A stretch of DNA of 64,000 nucleotides from Prionace glauca (lineage: Eukaryota > Chordata > Chondrichthyes > Carcharhiniformes > Carcharhinidae), in NCBI GenBank assembly GCA_037974335.1, contig CM075760.1, forward strand, positions 17,781,059 to 17,845,058. The letters are read 5' to 3'. How positions within the stretch are numbered: the stretch's first letter is position 1; every line of letters starts with the position of its first letter. This document shows positions 21,058-32,716 of this stretch, piece after piece. The notes beneath the pieces are model-generated. The model saw nothing but the letters and a program-made list of their open reading frames with translations, had not been told where the DNA came from and searched no databases. Made by a program: the position numbers and the translations under genes.

Positions 21058-21139
21058 TGGCAGCGGTGGGATTCGAACCCACGCCTCCGAAGAGACTGGA
21101 GCCTTAATCCAACGCCTTAGACCGCTCGGCCACGCTACC
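21058..21139 (-). tRNA. tRNA-Leu (AAG)
   Basis: An 82-nt class II tRNA with a long variable arm (GTCTCTTCGGAGGC), loop TTAAGGC giving AAG (plus 21103-21105), and box B GGTTCGAATCC. The acceptor GGTAGCG pairs with CGCTGCC with one wobble. A T4 terminator lies within 20 nt. A damaged paralogue is at 31303-31371. Confidence 0.93.
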
Positions 21140-21399
21140 ACGTGAAACCCTGTCACAATAATGTTATTTGATGATAATGTTACTGAAATTCATTAAAAGC
21201 AATGGAACTTGGAACGGCTATCAGGAGGATTGAGCCTGCTCCTTCACTGATTCAGGTAAGTCTGAACTGAGGAACAAACAGAAATCATCTCACCTCAGAA
21301 ACACAAGGAGCTGCACACAGTAACATGCAGTGAAGGGCCGGCGTCATTTAAACTGTCCTTCAGCTCGTCTCTTCCCAATTTCTGCAGAAATGACAAGAG

Positions 21400-21760
21400 A
21401 ACCTCCTGTTGGATTTGCTCGGAGTCTGCACTTCAGGACACGAGGCGCGATTATATTTTATATGTTCATCCGGGTAGCAACCCACATGTGTTTTCAGGGC
21501 TTCGATGGGAGCAATAAATTTCCAATTTCAGACCAGTAATCCGAACAGCAGGGAAAGAGTCAAATTCTAACCACCAGACCAGCAGCTTACAGCGTGTTTT
21601 AGAATTTACTTTATCCACGCTGCTTTTGTTACTTTAATTTTCACACCAGACCACTTTCATCACAAACAGATTTCTCCCGCAAAATGGCAGTTTCTGATTC
21701 AACCATGATGTGTTCAGCCAATGAAAACATTCCCTGAACACTCCGACAGTTCGAAACTGA
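21400..21760. repeat. Arm of a local inverted repeat (partner 23440-23830)
   Basis: The sequences around CAGAAATGACAAGAGAACC and GTGTTCAGCCAATG recur as reverse complements at 23740-23785 and 23450-23475. The axis is near 22.6 kb. Sequence at 21562-21592 resembles a decayed tRNA-Glu 5' half (minus). Confidence 0.6.
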
Positions 21761-22126
21761 ACAGAAGTATTTCTAAATGTTTTTCAATGCAGATGAGGGA
21801 ACAGTTTCATTATTCAGTGTCAATATTAAGGGTGAAATCTGACTCATTAGCACACAGATTTTCCATTGCAACATCTCAATCGTTAAGGACATCTCAACTG
21901 TCCTTCTCTTTCTGTGTTTGTTCTTGAACTGTTCCACATGTGAAATTTCCAGCTCTGATGGAATCTTGCAAATCTCACTCGGCTGATTCTAATAGATCTG
22001 CTTTCGATCGGAGAGTAAATCAGATCATTATTAATGGTTTGCTGAGATCAAATAATCTTATTTTCCTCGGCGGGAATTAAAACTACGTATCACTGGGGAA
22101 GTGCTGAACACAAACCACTGGACGAC

Positions 22127-22712
22127 CAGTGAACATCGCTCGACAATCACCAGGCAAGACTGTTCCCTTCCTGTTGGCGAACGCTTCAGTGGTCACGGGC
22201 ATTCAGCCCTCTGACCTTCGTGTAAGCATTCTCCAAGGCGGCCTTCACGACTCACGACAGCGCAGAGTCGCTGAGCAGAGACTGATAGCCAAGTTCCACA
22301 CACATGAGGACGGTCTCAACAGGGATCTTGGGTTCATGTCGCACTATCTGTAACCCCCGTGACTTGCTTGGGTTTGCAAAACCTCACTCACTGTGCTGTC
22401 TGGAGACAATACACATCTCTTTAACCTGTGATCAGTGCTCCTTCCACTCACATTGTCGGCCACTTTAGGACTTGAACAGCAGGTTAGGTGTAAGGATTCG
22501 CATTCTAATCAGTAATCTCTAAACTGTCTGTGCTTTATATGCTCTGTCCGAAGCCAGAACTCTCCATTCACCTGACGAAGAGGCAGTCCCCTCGAAAGCT
22601 TGTGAGTATATTATCAAATAAATCGGTTGGACTAAAACCTGGTGTTGTCAGACTTTTTACTGTGTTTACGCCAGTCCAACGCCGGCATACCCACATCATG
22701 ACAATTATCCGA
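22127..22712 (+). mobile_element. Penelope-like element, 3' part with GIY-YIG-like segment
   Basis: A frame at 22129-22353 ends with RRVAEQRLIAKFHTHEDGLN, then RDLGFMSHYL. The pattern R-x2-E-x2-LI and GLN fits the C-terminal half of a GIY-YIG nuclease as found in Penelope-like elements. The 3' untranslated part and terminal CATCATGAC match 60410-61208. The family call is inference from these motifs. Confidence 0.55.
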
Positions 22713-22719
22713 AAAAGGC

Positions 22720-23929
22720 AGGGATGAAGGTGTCTTTACATAGATGGGTCACTGGGTGGCGCAGTGGCTCTTTCACTGAACAGCCTTCAGTTCAACCACA
22801 TTCCACACATGACAGCGGGAACATGCCTGTCTGGGAAAGGGGGCAGCCCTATAATAGGGAAAATGGAGCACAGTGGTTGGGTTTTTGAGAGCGGAATTAA
22901 GCCAAGGCAGAGGCAGTTATTTTTTTATTTAAAATTTATTTAAAAATTCAGACAATTTTTTTTAAGTTAGAAAAGTGAACATAACGATCGAGCTTCACAT
23001 TGAGAACAGAACAAATGCACAGGGAATACGTCAATATTTGTACATCTGTTACATACACCACAAAGAGAATACAGACCTTAATAGAAAGATGAATTAACAG
23101 ATGTGAATAAGGAATGAGAAAAGTTTCTTATGTATACATGAAATTTAAACTACAGGAAAACTATTAACGACAGTTGCATTGTAACAAAAAAAAAGTCTCG
23201 TATTTTTCACACTGGAAACTGATATAACGTCTACGATTGTCTCAGTTACAGATTCAGAATGATAAAATGAGAGAATCGAATAACCGAGAGCAGATATTGC
23301 ATTTGAGTCACAGAGAGATCTTGATAATCAGCCCAGAGTCAAAAAAATTAACCCATCACTTGATCTGTAAAATAAAGACACAACAATGAAGCAGATGCTC
23401 CAGATGTTGGGGCATTAATATTGGAGTTTTTATTCATGGAATGTTGTCATTGGCTGAACACACCATGGTTGAATAAGAATCTGTCATTTTGCAGGAGAAA
23501 GCTATTTCTGTGAAAGTGGCCTGGTGTGAAAACTAAAGTAACAAATACAGCGCGGATAAAGTAAATTCTAAAACATGCTGTTGGGTAAGCTGGTGATTAG
23601 AGTTTGTATTTTTCGCTGCTGTTTAGATTTCAGGTCTGAAATTGAAGATTTATTGCTCTCATCAAAACTCTGAAAACAAATGTGAGATATTGCCTGGATG
23701 AACATATAAAACATAATTTTGCCTCGAGTCCTGGAGTGCAGACACTGAGCAAATTCAACTGGAGGTTCTCTTGTCATTTCTGGCAGGAAATTGGGAAGAG
23801 ACGAGCTTAAGGACAGTTTAAATGATGTCGGTCCTTTACAGCATGTTACTGTGTGCAGCTCATTGTGTTTCTGAAGTGAGATGATTTCTGTTTGTTACTC
23901 AGTTCAGACAGGAATGCGCACAGTGAGAA
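22720..23929. other. Intergenic, no gene seen
   Basis: AT-rich sequence. A tRNA-like stretch GGTGGCGCAGTGGCTC with CAGTTCAACC lies at 22752-22802 and may be an old SINE head. The end belongs to the inverted repeat partnered with 21400-21760. Confidence 0.5.
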
Positions 23930-24475
23930 TTATCCACTGTCACAATCTCCTTCCAACATTGAGCACGGAGTTAAGCTTTGAAGTGTTTGATGTTTTGCTA
24001 CAGTAATTCAGGGTTTTGTTGCGACCACATTTGGAATAGTGTGTATAGTTTGGAGTTCCAGGAGCCCACTACTCTCTGTGCAAAAATCTGCCATGTCCAC
24101 CTCCTTTAAACCTTGCCCCTCGCACCTTAAAGCATGCCTTCATCGGCCGGGGCATTTTGTTCCTGAACATTATCTGAATCTCGATGTTACACCCATAGTA
24201 TCTTCGCTCTGGCCTCAGCCTCAAATGCTTTGTGTCAAATTAGAAATGATAAATTGTTTGATGCATTGCCAGGAAAGAAACTTCCCTATTTTGACACCTG
24301 CACATATCAGCAAGTCATCCAGTCTACAAGACAATTTAATAGGTTTAGGTGCAGACTAACATAGTTAATCACCATCTGAAACATGCTAGGGTGAGGGAAG
24401 TCTGTATGATTTCGGTTTGGTGCTGAATACTATCAGAATCTCGATGTTACAGTCATATTATCTTTGCTCTGACCT

Positions 24476-25566
24476 TATCAAATAGGAGGCAGAGAGTGGG
24501 GGTCAATGGGTGCTATTCGGATTGGCGGTTGGTGACTAGTGGGGTGCCCCAGAGGTCGGTGCTGGGGCCTCAGTTATTTACCATTTATATAGATGATCTG
24601 GAGGAGGGAACCGAGTGCAGGGTGTCGAAATTTGCTGATGACACCAAGATTGGGGGAAAGGCAAATTTGTGCGGAGGGTGTGGAGAGTCTGCAGAAGGAT
24701 CTAGATAGGCTGGGCGAATGGGCCAGGAAATGGCAAATGGAATTTAATGTTGGCAAGTGTGAGGTGGTCCACTTTGGTAGGAGGAATGGTAGGAAGGACT
24801 CTTACTTACGTGGCGAAAAACTGCAGCAGGCGACGGTGCAGAGGGACCTCGGGGTCCTTGTGAATGAGTCGCAAAAACCCAGCTTGCAGGTGCAGCAGGT
24901 GGTCAGGAAGGCGAATGGGATGCTGGCCTTCATAGCGAGGGGGATTGAATATAAAAGTAGGGAGGTCTTACTGCAGCTGTATAGGGCATTGGTGAGGCCG
25001 CAGCTGGAGTACTGTGTGCAGTTTTTGGCGCCGCACCTGCGCAAGGATATTTTGGCCCTGGAGGGAGTGCAGAGGAGGTTTACTAGGCTGATACCAGAGT
25101 TGAGGGGATTGAGCTATGAGGAGAGGCTGAATAAACTAGGCTTGTACTCGTTAGAGTTTAGAAGAATGAGGGGAGATCTCATTGAGACGTATAAGATGAT
25201 GAATGGGATGGATAGGATAGAGGTGGAGAGACTCTTCCCGCTCAAAAAAGACAGTAGGACTAGGGGGCATAGCCTCAAGATAAAGGGGAGGCGGTTTAGA
25301 ACAGAGTTGAGGAGGAACTTCTTCACTCAAAGGGTGGTGCATCTCTGGAATTCTCTGCCCGTTGAAGTGGTGGAGGCTGCCTCGCTAAATATTTTTAAGA
25401 AGCGGGTTGATAGGTTTTTAATAAGAGAAGGGATTAATGGTTATGGGGAGAGGGCGGGAAGGTGGAACTGAGCCACGACAGATCAGCCATGAACTTATTG
25501 AATGGCGGGGCAGGCTCGAAGGGCTAGGTGGCCTACTCCTGCTCCTATTTCTTATGTTCTTATGTT
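24476..25566 (+). mobile_element. 5'-truncated CR1 LINE with reverse transcriptase, clean empty sites elsewhere
   Basis: The 1091-bp insertion encodes the second half of a CR1 ORF2. It opens with [14 protein letters not shown] and [11 protein letters not shown], then FADDTK (catalytic Asp pair) and the C-terminal domain FFTQRVVHLWNSLPVEVVEA. One frame change falls just after [12 protein letters not shown]; the remaining 292-residue frame is open. The end is TTCTTATG repeats. The copies at 8458 and near 41220 read straight through GACCT|CAGC with no insert and no target duplication, so borders are exact and the insertion postdates the duplications. Confidence 0.93.
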
Positions 25567-25892
25567 CAGCTTGAAATGCTTTCTTCAAAATCAGAAATGC
25601 TGAATTTTATGAAAAATTTCACAAAATAGTGTAAATTCTCAAATACATGTTGAATTTTGTCCAAAATGTATGAGGTTAGCATTTATTTAACATCCTAATC
25701 TTATTAAATGATTTTTTTCGAAAAAAATAACTTAAAATAGTCGGTTGCTGTTCTTTAGCAATCTCCTAGCATTACTTTCTCCAGAGAAGCTGAAAATATG
25801 CTCGCCAGCATTTGTCTGAATAAGTATAAAGCTATTAAATACCTTTTTCATCGAAAGTAATAAGGAATTTGTGAACACCTTTTAAAAATTTG

Positions 25893-25956
25893 CACCGAGC
25901 TAACCAGGAACCTTCTGATCCGTAGTCAGACGCGTTATCTATTGCATCACTGACCC
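25893..25956 (-). pseudogene. tRNA-Arg (ACG) pseudogene, 3' truncated
   Basis: The 5' half (GGGTCAGTGATGCAATAGAT) and the anticodon arm with loop CTACGGA (ACG) are intact, but the 3' side of the T arm and the acceptor strand are missing. The inverted partner at 40839 has the same truncation, so the defect is older than the duplication. Confidence 0.85.
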
Positions 25957-26225
25957 ACATGGGAAAGTGGGATAGTTGTTACATATTAGCTCGACGTTTC
26001 GAAAGTTTCAGGCAGAAACATTGTCAAAAAGTTTGTGTACACTTGTGAGGAAAAGGCCCATTATTGAGATTGTCTTCATTCATTTCCTATCATCCCTAAT
26101 CGCCCTTGCATTGAGGAACAGCAGTTGAACGGGCTGGCTGATTCTCCTCTCGATGAGGACTTGGTGATAAATTTAAATGAAACGCCCTTCGGCCAATCCA
26201 TCATCTGTATTTGCAAATTAAAACA

Positions 26226-26297
26226 AGGTTCTGCCGAGATTTGAACTCGGATCGCTGGATTCAGAGTCCAGAGTGCTCACCATTACACCACAGAACC
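26226..26297 (-). tRNA. tRNA-Gln (CTG)
   Basis: 72-nt tRNA, GGTTCTG paired with CAGAACC, loop CTCTGAA giving CTG (plus 26262-26264), box B AGTTCAAATCT as in vertebrate Gln genes. TTTT follows within 6 nt. The inverted copy at 40498 is identical in sequence. Confidence 0.95.
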
Positions 26298-26692
26298 CAA
26301 CACGTGCGCACAGCCTGAAAATCCTGGATCAATACTTGTGCCAATTTGAACAGCAGGGAGAAATATCAGTCCCTTTGCACAATTATTCACATTTATATTT
26401 CCCTTGCTGGTTCCTCCTGTAAAAGCGAGAAGGCTACTTTCCACTGCATTAAATTTCACTGTAACTGACCACATTCAAACACCAATGTTTGTATCGAACT
26501 GACATAAACCTTACTGCAGTAAATCCACTGAACAACATCAGCTTATCACAGCTCTGCTTTCATCACACTGGAAGCCAATGTGAAAATATAAACAATTTCA
26601 AATCTTAACAGACAGGAAGGAGTGTGTGAGTGCGGACAATTGGCGCTGTGCACATTACTGTAACCAGTATCTGGGAGAATCAGGCAGATGGG

Positions 26693-26760
26693 ATCCTGGG
26701 GGTCTCGTGGTTAGGATTCAGCGCTTTCAGATGTCGCAGACTGGCCTCGAGAAATGAAGA
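26693..26760 (+). pseudogene. tRNA-Glu (TTC) relic
   Basis: ATCCTGGGGGTCTCGTGGTT and loop CTTTCAG align to tRNA-Glu; the T arm is lost. The inverted copy is at 40036-40103. Confidence 0.65.
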
Positions 26761-26767
26761 TTTAATG

Positions 26768-26900
26768 CATTTTTTTAGCGTAAGAGTAAAAAGCTTTGGG
26801 GTTTTCCTTTATGCGACTTGCCAAGGACTTCTCGTGCCCCCTCCTAGCTCTCCTAAGCCCTATTTTTTTTAACTCATTCCGACCTAACTTGTAACCCTAT
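26768..26900 (-). mobile_element. CR1 LINE pre-RT fragment
   Basis: This is the inverted copy of 39893-40035, which reads more cleanly (RGHEKSLASRIKENPKAFYS). It lies directly beside the Glu relic in both arms. Confidence 0.65.
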
Positions 26901-27360
26901 ATAGGTGTTATCAAATGTAGAAAGTGGAAGTTTGTCCTGGTGTCGCATTGGGTACCAGCTTTGAAGAAATGTAGCAACTTAAAGCTTTTGCAGAATGGCA
27001 TGATGCGTATTGTAGTGATATGGGGTGAGTGGAAGAGACAGTGTGAAAATGATTTGAATGCGTTTTAAGCGTGTTTAGACTGATATGGTGAAAGCAGAGG
27101 CAGATTTGGGAGAATGAGGCTGTGTGAGAGGGGGATTGTTGCAGAGTTTTTGTGTTTTGGAGGAAGGGTGAAAGTTTGAGATGCGGTTGTGAATGAAAGG
27201 AAGGTGTTGAACAGCATGAAAGGCTTGTGCGATGTTGCGTGTGAGATTTGAGTGAGAGCATTTGTGGGCATTTGGGGAACGAAAGGACAAAGTAAGGAAA
27301 TTACAATGCTGTTGAGTGTGAAGGAAGAGAGAGCATGTGGGGGTAGCGCCAGTAAGAGCA

Positions 27361-27431
27361 GCATTGGTGGTTCAGTGGTAGAATTCTCGCTTCCCACGCG
27401 GGAGACCCGGGTTCGATTCCGGGCCAATGCA
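27361..27431 (+). tRNA. tRNA-Gly (CCC)
   Basis: Intact 71-nt tRNA with the same body as the Gly-GCC gene at 8692. The loop TTCCCAC gives CCC. Flanks (TGCTGTTGAGTGTGAAGG) also match 8640 onward, so the two are paralogues with a changed anticodon. Confidence 0.93.
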
Positions 27432-27852
27432 AAGCTTCTTCTTTCTCCGTTCACTCTGTATATTGAAGCGAGTCTCCTATCAGAGTTGTGGGGAAACATT
27501 AAGTCTTGGAACGAAATCCTGAGGGAAATAGATCGCATTATTCGGAAGGAGGTGCAGTTGTGAATGGTGTTGTTGATGATTGAGTGGCAAGTGTTGGATG
27601 TTTGGGCTACGGGTAGTCAGTTCCCTTCCCTCCCGTTGAATTCCTGCCTGTGATAAGAAACATGGATTCATTTTACCTGCCCGTTCATAGGAGAAACACA
27701 CTACAGCAGTGCTGCAGGATCAACGGAACTAAAGAGGCTTGTATAGAATTGTAAACAGTGCGGTCATGCTGCAGTTCTGGAACAGGTTTTCAGAAATAGA
27801 ATTGTGGTCATTGACACACTAGTTTAGAATATATTTAACTGCTGTTGTCTCA

Positions 27853-27873
27853 GTCTCTGTGGCGCAATGGGTC

Positions 27874-27909
<36 letters not shown>

Positions 27910-27926
27910 GAGACCACCCGGGGACG
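27853..27926 (+). tRNA. tRNA-Asn (GTT)
   Basis: Intact 74-nt gene: loop CTGTTAA gives GTT at 27887-27889, box A TGGCGCAATGGG, box B GGTTCGAGACC, and a TTTTT terminator 3 nt after the gene. The inverted partner is at 38869. Confidence 0.95.
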
Positions 27927-28187
27927 GATTTTTGCTATTTTTCTCACTATCAGCATTCACGGGCAAACAATTGCCTGCATCAACTCATTGAAAAGTCTGG
28001 AACTCCGAGAGAGAGTTTGGCAGTGTACAAGCTGAGACATTGTATATACCTCTGATACTATGTGTGCCCTTGTATCTTTCGAGTTACCGGGATCTCTATA
28101 TGTCTGCGTCTGAATCTAGTGTGCCCCTGCATCTACATGTGTCCCTGAATCTGTGTATGCCCCCCTGTATCTCTGTAGGCTCCAATA

Positions 28188-28242
28188 CCTGTGTGTGTGT
28201 GTGTGTTTGTGTGTGTCTGTGTGTGTGTGTGTGTGTGTGTAT
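28188..28242 (+). repeat. TG microsatellite
   Basis: An interrupted (TG)n run of about 55 bp. Its inverted counterpart is the (CA)n run at 38617-38641, with a shorter length. Confidence 0.95.
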
Positions 28243-28649
28243 CCCTGTAAATGTCTGATTCTTTGTGCCTTTTTTAAGACTAAACGGTGAAAATGTCTGA
28301 CAAACGAATTGCAGAGGGCAGCAATGTTTACCCAGAAAGATTCTGAATTTGATTTACGTCTGATAACTGCATCGAATGTACAATTTGAAGTCTCACATAA
28401 TCCCAACTTCAATCTCCAGACATGATCTCCCAATGGGAAATGAAGAACACGAGTTATCTGCGGTGCCTGGTTATAAAAAGGGCGAATACGCCAGCCGAGA
28501 TCCTTCTATAAACTCCAATCTCGGACAATATCGTTCAATATTCATATTTCAGCAACCGGTTCGCAGACTCACAAGCACTAGCGCCTGCAGTCGCTGTTGA
28601 CCGCCAGCAGATGGTGGTGTTGTATCATTTTAATCACAAGGTTAGTGCA

Positions 28650-29678
28650 GCAGGTTTGAGGAGATATTTGAGGAAAATTTATTTCCCTGTTTCCATGGAA
28701 AGGGAACAATCAGTAAAGCAATGGCATTAATATCTCTGTCAGTAACATTCACAGGAAAATCTGACCGAAGGATAATGAATTTAATACTTGCATTCATATT
28801 TACCTTCCGGCTAGTGAACATGTCGATTACCAGCTAATTATTGAATAACCTTACATTTTAATGATTTAAAGATTTGTCTATTTTATCGTCCAGACATTAT
28901 CAAATAATATTTCATTATAATTGGACACATGCCTCTTTTTCGCTGGATTTTCCATTCCTCGGCGCTCAGTTTTTTCCTTAGTCCGTTCAGAAATCCAGCC
29001 GAACCCTGCCTCTATAATATGTTCTGTGTATATGTAAATATAGTTCCTTCTTATAATTTTTGACTTTAGCACAGTTCGAGACCTAACTCACTCTGATCTA
29101 TAACACAATTTCATCCACTTCATGAACTTTTTAGTTAACATCCATCTATTCTTCTCACTCGCTCTTTGTTCGATTCCATCTATTGGACACATTTGATAGA
29201 AAAACAATTAGTGAGAAAGTGTCTGCTTTATTAGTGATACACGGGTGTGTTCAGTAGTGCATGACATAGAGCCTAGCACAATAATGTCTGAGATGGAGCC
29301 TAATGTAACGTAAGTGAACTCTTGACAAAGTAATAATAGTCCAGAGACGATGACTTGTAGCATTTATCATGGCATGTCTACATGTATTAATAAATGAAGC
29401 GGCATGTAATGTACTGTAAACAGTTGCAAAGTCTATTGCAATAATGATTCAAATGAGTCAAACGCAGTCTATAAAGAGACATGGCCTAGTGCATTACTGT
29501 ACAAGACTGCACCAAATGTGTGATTGGAGTGAACACTGCCATGAACAGTCATAAATGAGACAACGTTAATTGTAGCCCTTACAGAAGCAAAGCCCAGTGC
29601 ATTAATAATGAAATTAAACTTCAGATTGGGTGATCATTGGTCACAAACTGGTCTAGAATATATTTAGCTGCTGTCTCA
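28650..29678. other. Intergenic, no gene seen
   Basis: AT-rich; 28900-29110 is the end of the inner inverted repeat (partner 37740-38040). Nothing is recognised in 29110-29640. Confidence 0.5.
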
Positions 29679-29752
29679 GTCTCTGTGGCGGAAATGGTCA
29701 ACGCGTTCGGCTATTAACCGAAAGGTTGGTGGTTCGAGACCACCAAGGGACG
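29679..29752 (+). tRNA. tRNA-Asn body with ATT anticodon
   Basis: 74-nt Asn-like tRNA whose loop CTATTAA gives ATT (29713-29715) instead of GTT. The T arm is intact (GGTTCGAGACCACC) and TTTT follows. The D arm is altered (GCGGAAATGGTCAAC) and one acceptor pair is mismatched, so it may be a decaying copy. With A34 edited to inosine it could still read Asn codons. Confidence 0.75.
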
Positions 29753-30029
29753 GAATTTTATTATTTCCTCACCATCAGCATTCACGTTTAAACAGTTGCC
29801 TGTTGGCAATGGGTCCGTGGGTGCCAATAAAAAATAGCTGTGAATTGTTCCCGGCTGTACTGTTATCTGGTATTACCAACATTATTTAATGACGATTGAC
29901 TTCAAACATATTACATATAACATTATATACATATACACATATGTCTATCTGTACACCATTACATATATATATATCATTATATATCTAAATGCTTCCATTA
30001 TACTTTTAAACATATAAAAAAATTGAAAA

Positions 30030-30250
30030 ATGAACTTGTGGCTGAGTATTTGTTCTAATTCCATATTCCTGCTTCCATTCATTCCTGGAATGATCATAAA
30101 TCTGTCTAACCCAAACTGAAATGTGTTCAATGATGGAGCATCAGAACCCTCTGGAGTAGAGAATTCCCAAGATTCACCAACCTTTGAGTGAAACAATTTC
30201 TCCTCATCTCAGTCCTAAATCATCAACGCCTTATCCTGAGATTGTGTCCC
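30030..30250 (-). mobile_element. Degenerate LINE 3' fragment
   Basis: Minus-strand reading FHSKVGESWEFSTPEGSDAP and SLNTFQFGLDRFM fits a CR1-like C-terminus. Direct copy of 9520-9740. Confidence 0.6.
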
Positions 30251-30315
30251 TGTGTAGAAATAAAACAAAATTCAGGTGGCTCATGGATAAATTAATATTT
30301 GAAAATTAGCAAGCT

Positions 30316-30387
30316 TCCCTGGTGGTCTCGTGGTTAGGATTCGACGCTCTCACCGCCGCGGCCCGGGTTCGATTCCCGGTCAGGGAA
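30316..30387 (+). tRNA. tRNA-Glu (CTC)
   Basis: 72-nt Glu gene with loop CTCTCAC (CTC) and a perfect T arm. One A-C mismatch lies in the anticodon stem (CGACG against CGCCG). Confidence 0.9.
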
Positions 30388-30807
30388 TGTAGATTTATTG
30401 TTGTACAACAATCCTGTGTTACTTCCCGGTCTGCACCAGTTCTGTCGGAATCAGGATCAGGGAGATTTCCTTTTCAGTATCTGAATTGGAAATGTCACAT
30501 TTCAAGAACAAAGAAAAAAGGGAGCGACAGGTTACAAAGCGCTGATGATATAAATGCTGAGATTATTCGAAGAAAGATGAAAATGATGCATTAATGAATG
30601 GGTAGAAATCATTGATCCCTTAGATATTTGCGAGACGAACGCTTTTAAATGTTGATGTTGGGGATAAGTTGTACAATCAGATTGAAAGTAACGGTTATCT
30701 TCCTAAATTCAGTGACATGGGCTCTCAGGCTAACCATCGGAACCTGCAGCAACAGAGCGCAGTTGAACATTGCAGACAGGCAGATTTGCTGCATTAGTTT
30801 TACAGTT

Positions 30808-30880
30808 GTTTCTGTAGTGTAGTGGTTATCACATTCGCTTCACACGCGAAAGGTCCCCGGTTCGAAACCGGGCAGAAACA
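30808..30880 (+). tRNA. tRNA-Val (CAC)
   Basis: 73-nt gene with a perfect acceptor (GTTTCTG with CAGAAAC), loop TTCACAC giving CAC, and box B GGTTCGAAACC. It is the best-preserved Val copy of the three in the window. Confidence 0.94.
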
Positions 30881-31302
30881 ATCATTAATCTTGCTTCTGT
30901 CGGGGAAGGGAATTTATTTGGTTTCAGTTTGTTGCTGCACATTATCCGAACCTCGATGTTAAAAACATGTTATCATTTCTCTGATTTCATCCTCAAATAC
31001 TTTCTGTGAAATAAGGTGCACTGACGGGGAAGTTCGATTTTGACACCGAGCATTTATTCGCATCTCGTTCAGTCTCCAACAGAATTTAATGGGTTTATAG
31101 GGGCGCAGACGAATATGGTTATTCACCATCAGAAATTTCTGATAGTAGTGTCTGCTCAAACAGACAGATACAAGTAATACTGTAAGTGAACTGGAGGAAA
31201 AGGCGCACATTTCACAGAAGAATCACATGACGAAAACGACATTGCGCACACTGCTGCATTCAATCTTACAACAGCAGGAAGGATCAAAATTTCAATCCAT
31301 TT

Positions 31303-31371
31303 CACTCGCGTTGGGATTCGAACCCACACCTCCACGGAGATTGGAGCCTTAGACCGCTCGGCCATACAACC
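31303..31371 (-). pseudogene. tRNA-Leu pseudogene lacking its anticodon arm
   Basis: Aligned with the Leu-AAG gene at 21058, this copy lacks 13 nt between two TAAGGC repeats, which removes the 5' anticodon stem and the anticodon. The B box GGTTCGAATCC survives. Confidence 0.85.
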
Positions 31372-31980
31372 ACATTGACATATGTCACAATCATATTATT
31401 TAATGGAAATGTTACTGAAATTCGTTTAAAGAAATGGAGTTGGGAAAGGCCATCGGGAGGATTGAGCCTGATCCTTCTCTGAATCAGGTCAGCCTGAACT
31501 GTGTAACAAACAGAAATCATCTCACTTTAGAAACACAATGAGCTGCACTGAAGGTTCACCATCATTTAAACTGTCCTTAAGCTCGTCGTTTCTTAATTTC
31601 CTGTTGCTCTGTTTTTTGAAGGGAAGTAGCGGGGGGTGGAGATGGCCTTCGCGTGATATTCGTCTCCATTGAGTATAGACTGAAGGCTCTGAAGAAGATG
31701 TCACAGCTTCTGAACTCTGGGCACTTACTGGGGGTGGGAGAACATTCTAACTGCCGGGTCCCGGAGTAACAAGGTAACACTGAGCTGGTGATGGCGGAAC
31801 CCGGGTGTTCCAATGGTGCAACGCCATCGTTTTCACCACCATGGGCTCGATGACAGGTGTCAAGTGTGGAAATAAGCAGAGTATGTTTTTATAATGAGAA
31901 ACCTGCCTATTGTGTGACGGAAGAGAAGGAAGAGAAAGGCTAAAATGAGGATGATCCGCTGATTGGGAAAGTCACTGTCA

Positions 31981-32040
31981 GTTTCCCTGTTGGATCAGTG
32001 GTTTGGATTCTGCACTGTGGCCACAAGTTTATATCACTTG
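31981..32040 (+). pseudogene. tRNA-Glu 5'-half relic
   Basis: TTCCCTGTTGGATCAGTGG and TTTGGATTCTGCACTGTGG align loosely to tRNA-Glu. The T arm is absent. Confidence 0.45.
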
Positions 32041-32162
32041 TGTGTGATATAAGCATGGCAATGTGACGGAGAAATTTGTATTTGGTGAATAAAAAGACAG
32101 AAACAAAACAAAAGGCAGGTGGTTCATGGATAAATTAATATTTTATAAAGCGTTTACCAGCT

Positions 32163-32234
32163 TCCCTGGTGGTCTAGTGGTTAGGATTCGGCGCTTTCAC
32201 CGCCGCGGCCCGGGTTCGATTCCCGGTCAGGGAA
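32163..32234 (+). tRNA. tRNA-Glu (TTC)
   Basis: Perfect 72-nt cloverleaf; loop CTTTCAC gives TTC at 32196-32198; box A TGGTCTAGTGG and box B GGTTCGATTCC. Member of the third Glu-Val unit. Confidence 0.95.
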
Positions 32235-32643
32235 TGTAGATTTATTGCTGTGCAACAATCCTGTGTTACTTCCCGGTCTGCACCAGTTCTGTCGGAATCA
32301 GAATCAGGGAGATTTCCTCTTCAGTCCCTGAATTGGAAATGTCAGATTTGAAGAACAAAGAAATAAGGGGAGCAACAGGATACAAAATGCGGATGATTAT
32401 TGGAAGAAAGATGAAAATGATGTGTTAATGAATGGGCAGAAATCATTGCTCCCTTAGATATTTGCTGGACGAACGCTTTTAAATGTTGATGTTGGGGATA
32501 AGATGTACAATCAGATTGAAAGTAACGGTTATCTTCCTGAATTCAGTGACATGGGCTCTCAGTCTAACCATCGGAACCTGCAGCAACACAGCGCAGTTGA
32601 ACATTGAAGACAGGCAGGTTTGCTCTACCGTGTGTTTCCAGCT

Positions 32644-32716
32644 ATTTCTGTAGTGTAGTGGTTATCACAGTCGCCTCACACGCGCATGGTCCCCGGATCA
32701 AATCCGGGCAGGACCT
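32644..32716 (+). pseudogene. tRNA-Val (CAC) pseudogene
   Basis: Val-like with loop CTCACAC, but the B box is damaged (GGATCAAATCC) and acceptor pairs are lost (ATTTCTG against CAGGACC). Third copy of the unit. Confidence 0.75.

Noticed and set aside
22741-22830. Possible tRNA gene (GGTGGCGCAGTGGCTC)
   Set aside because: It does not fold into a cloverleaf; more likely an old SINE head.
24593-25471. 292-codon frame as a host gene
   Set aside because: It is the CR1 reverse-transcriptase C-terminal half, bounded by a clean insertion.
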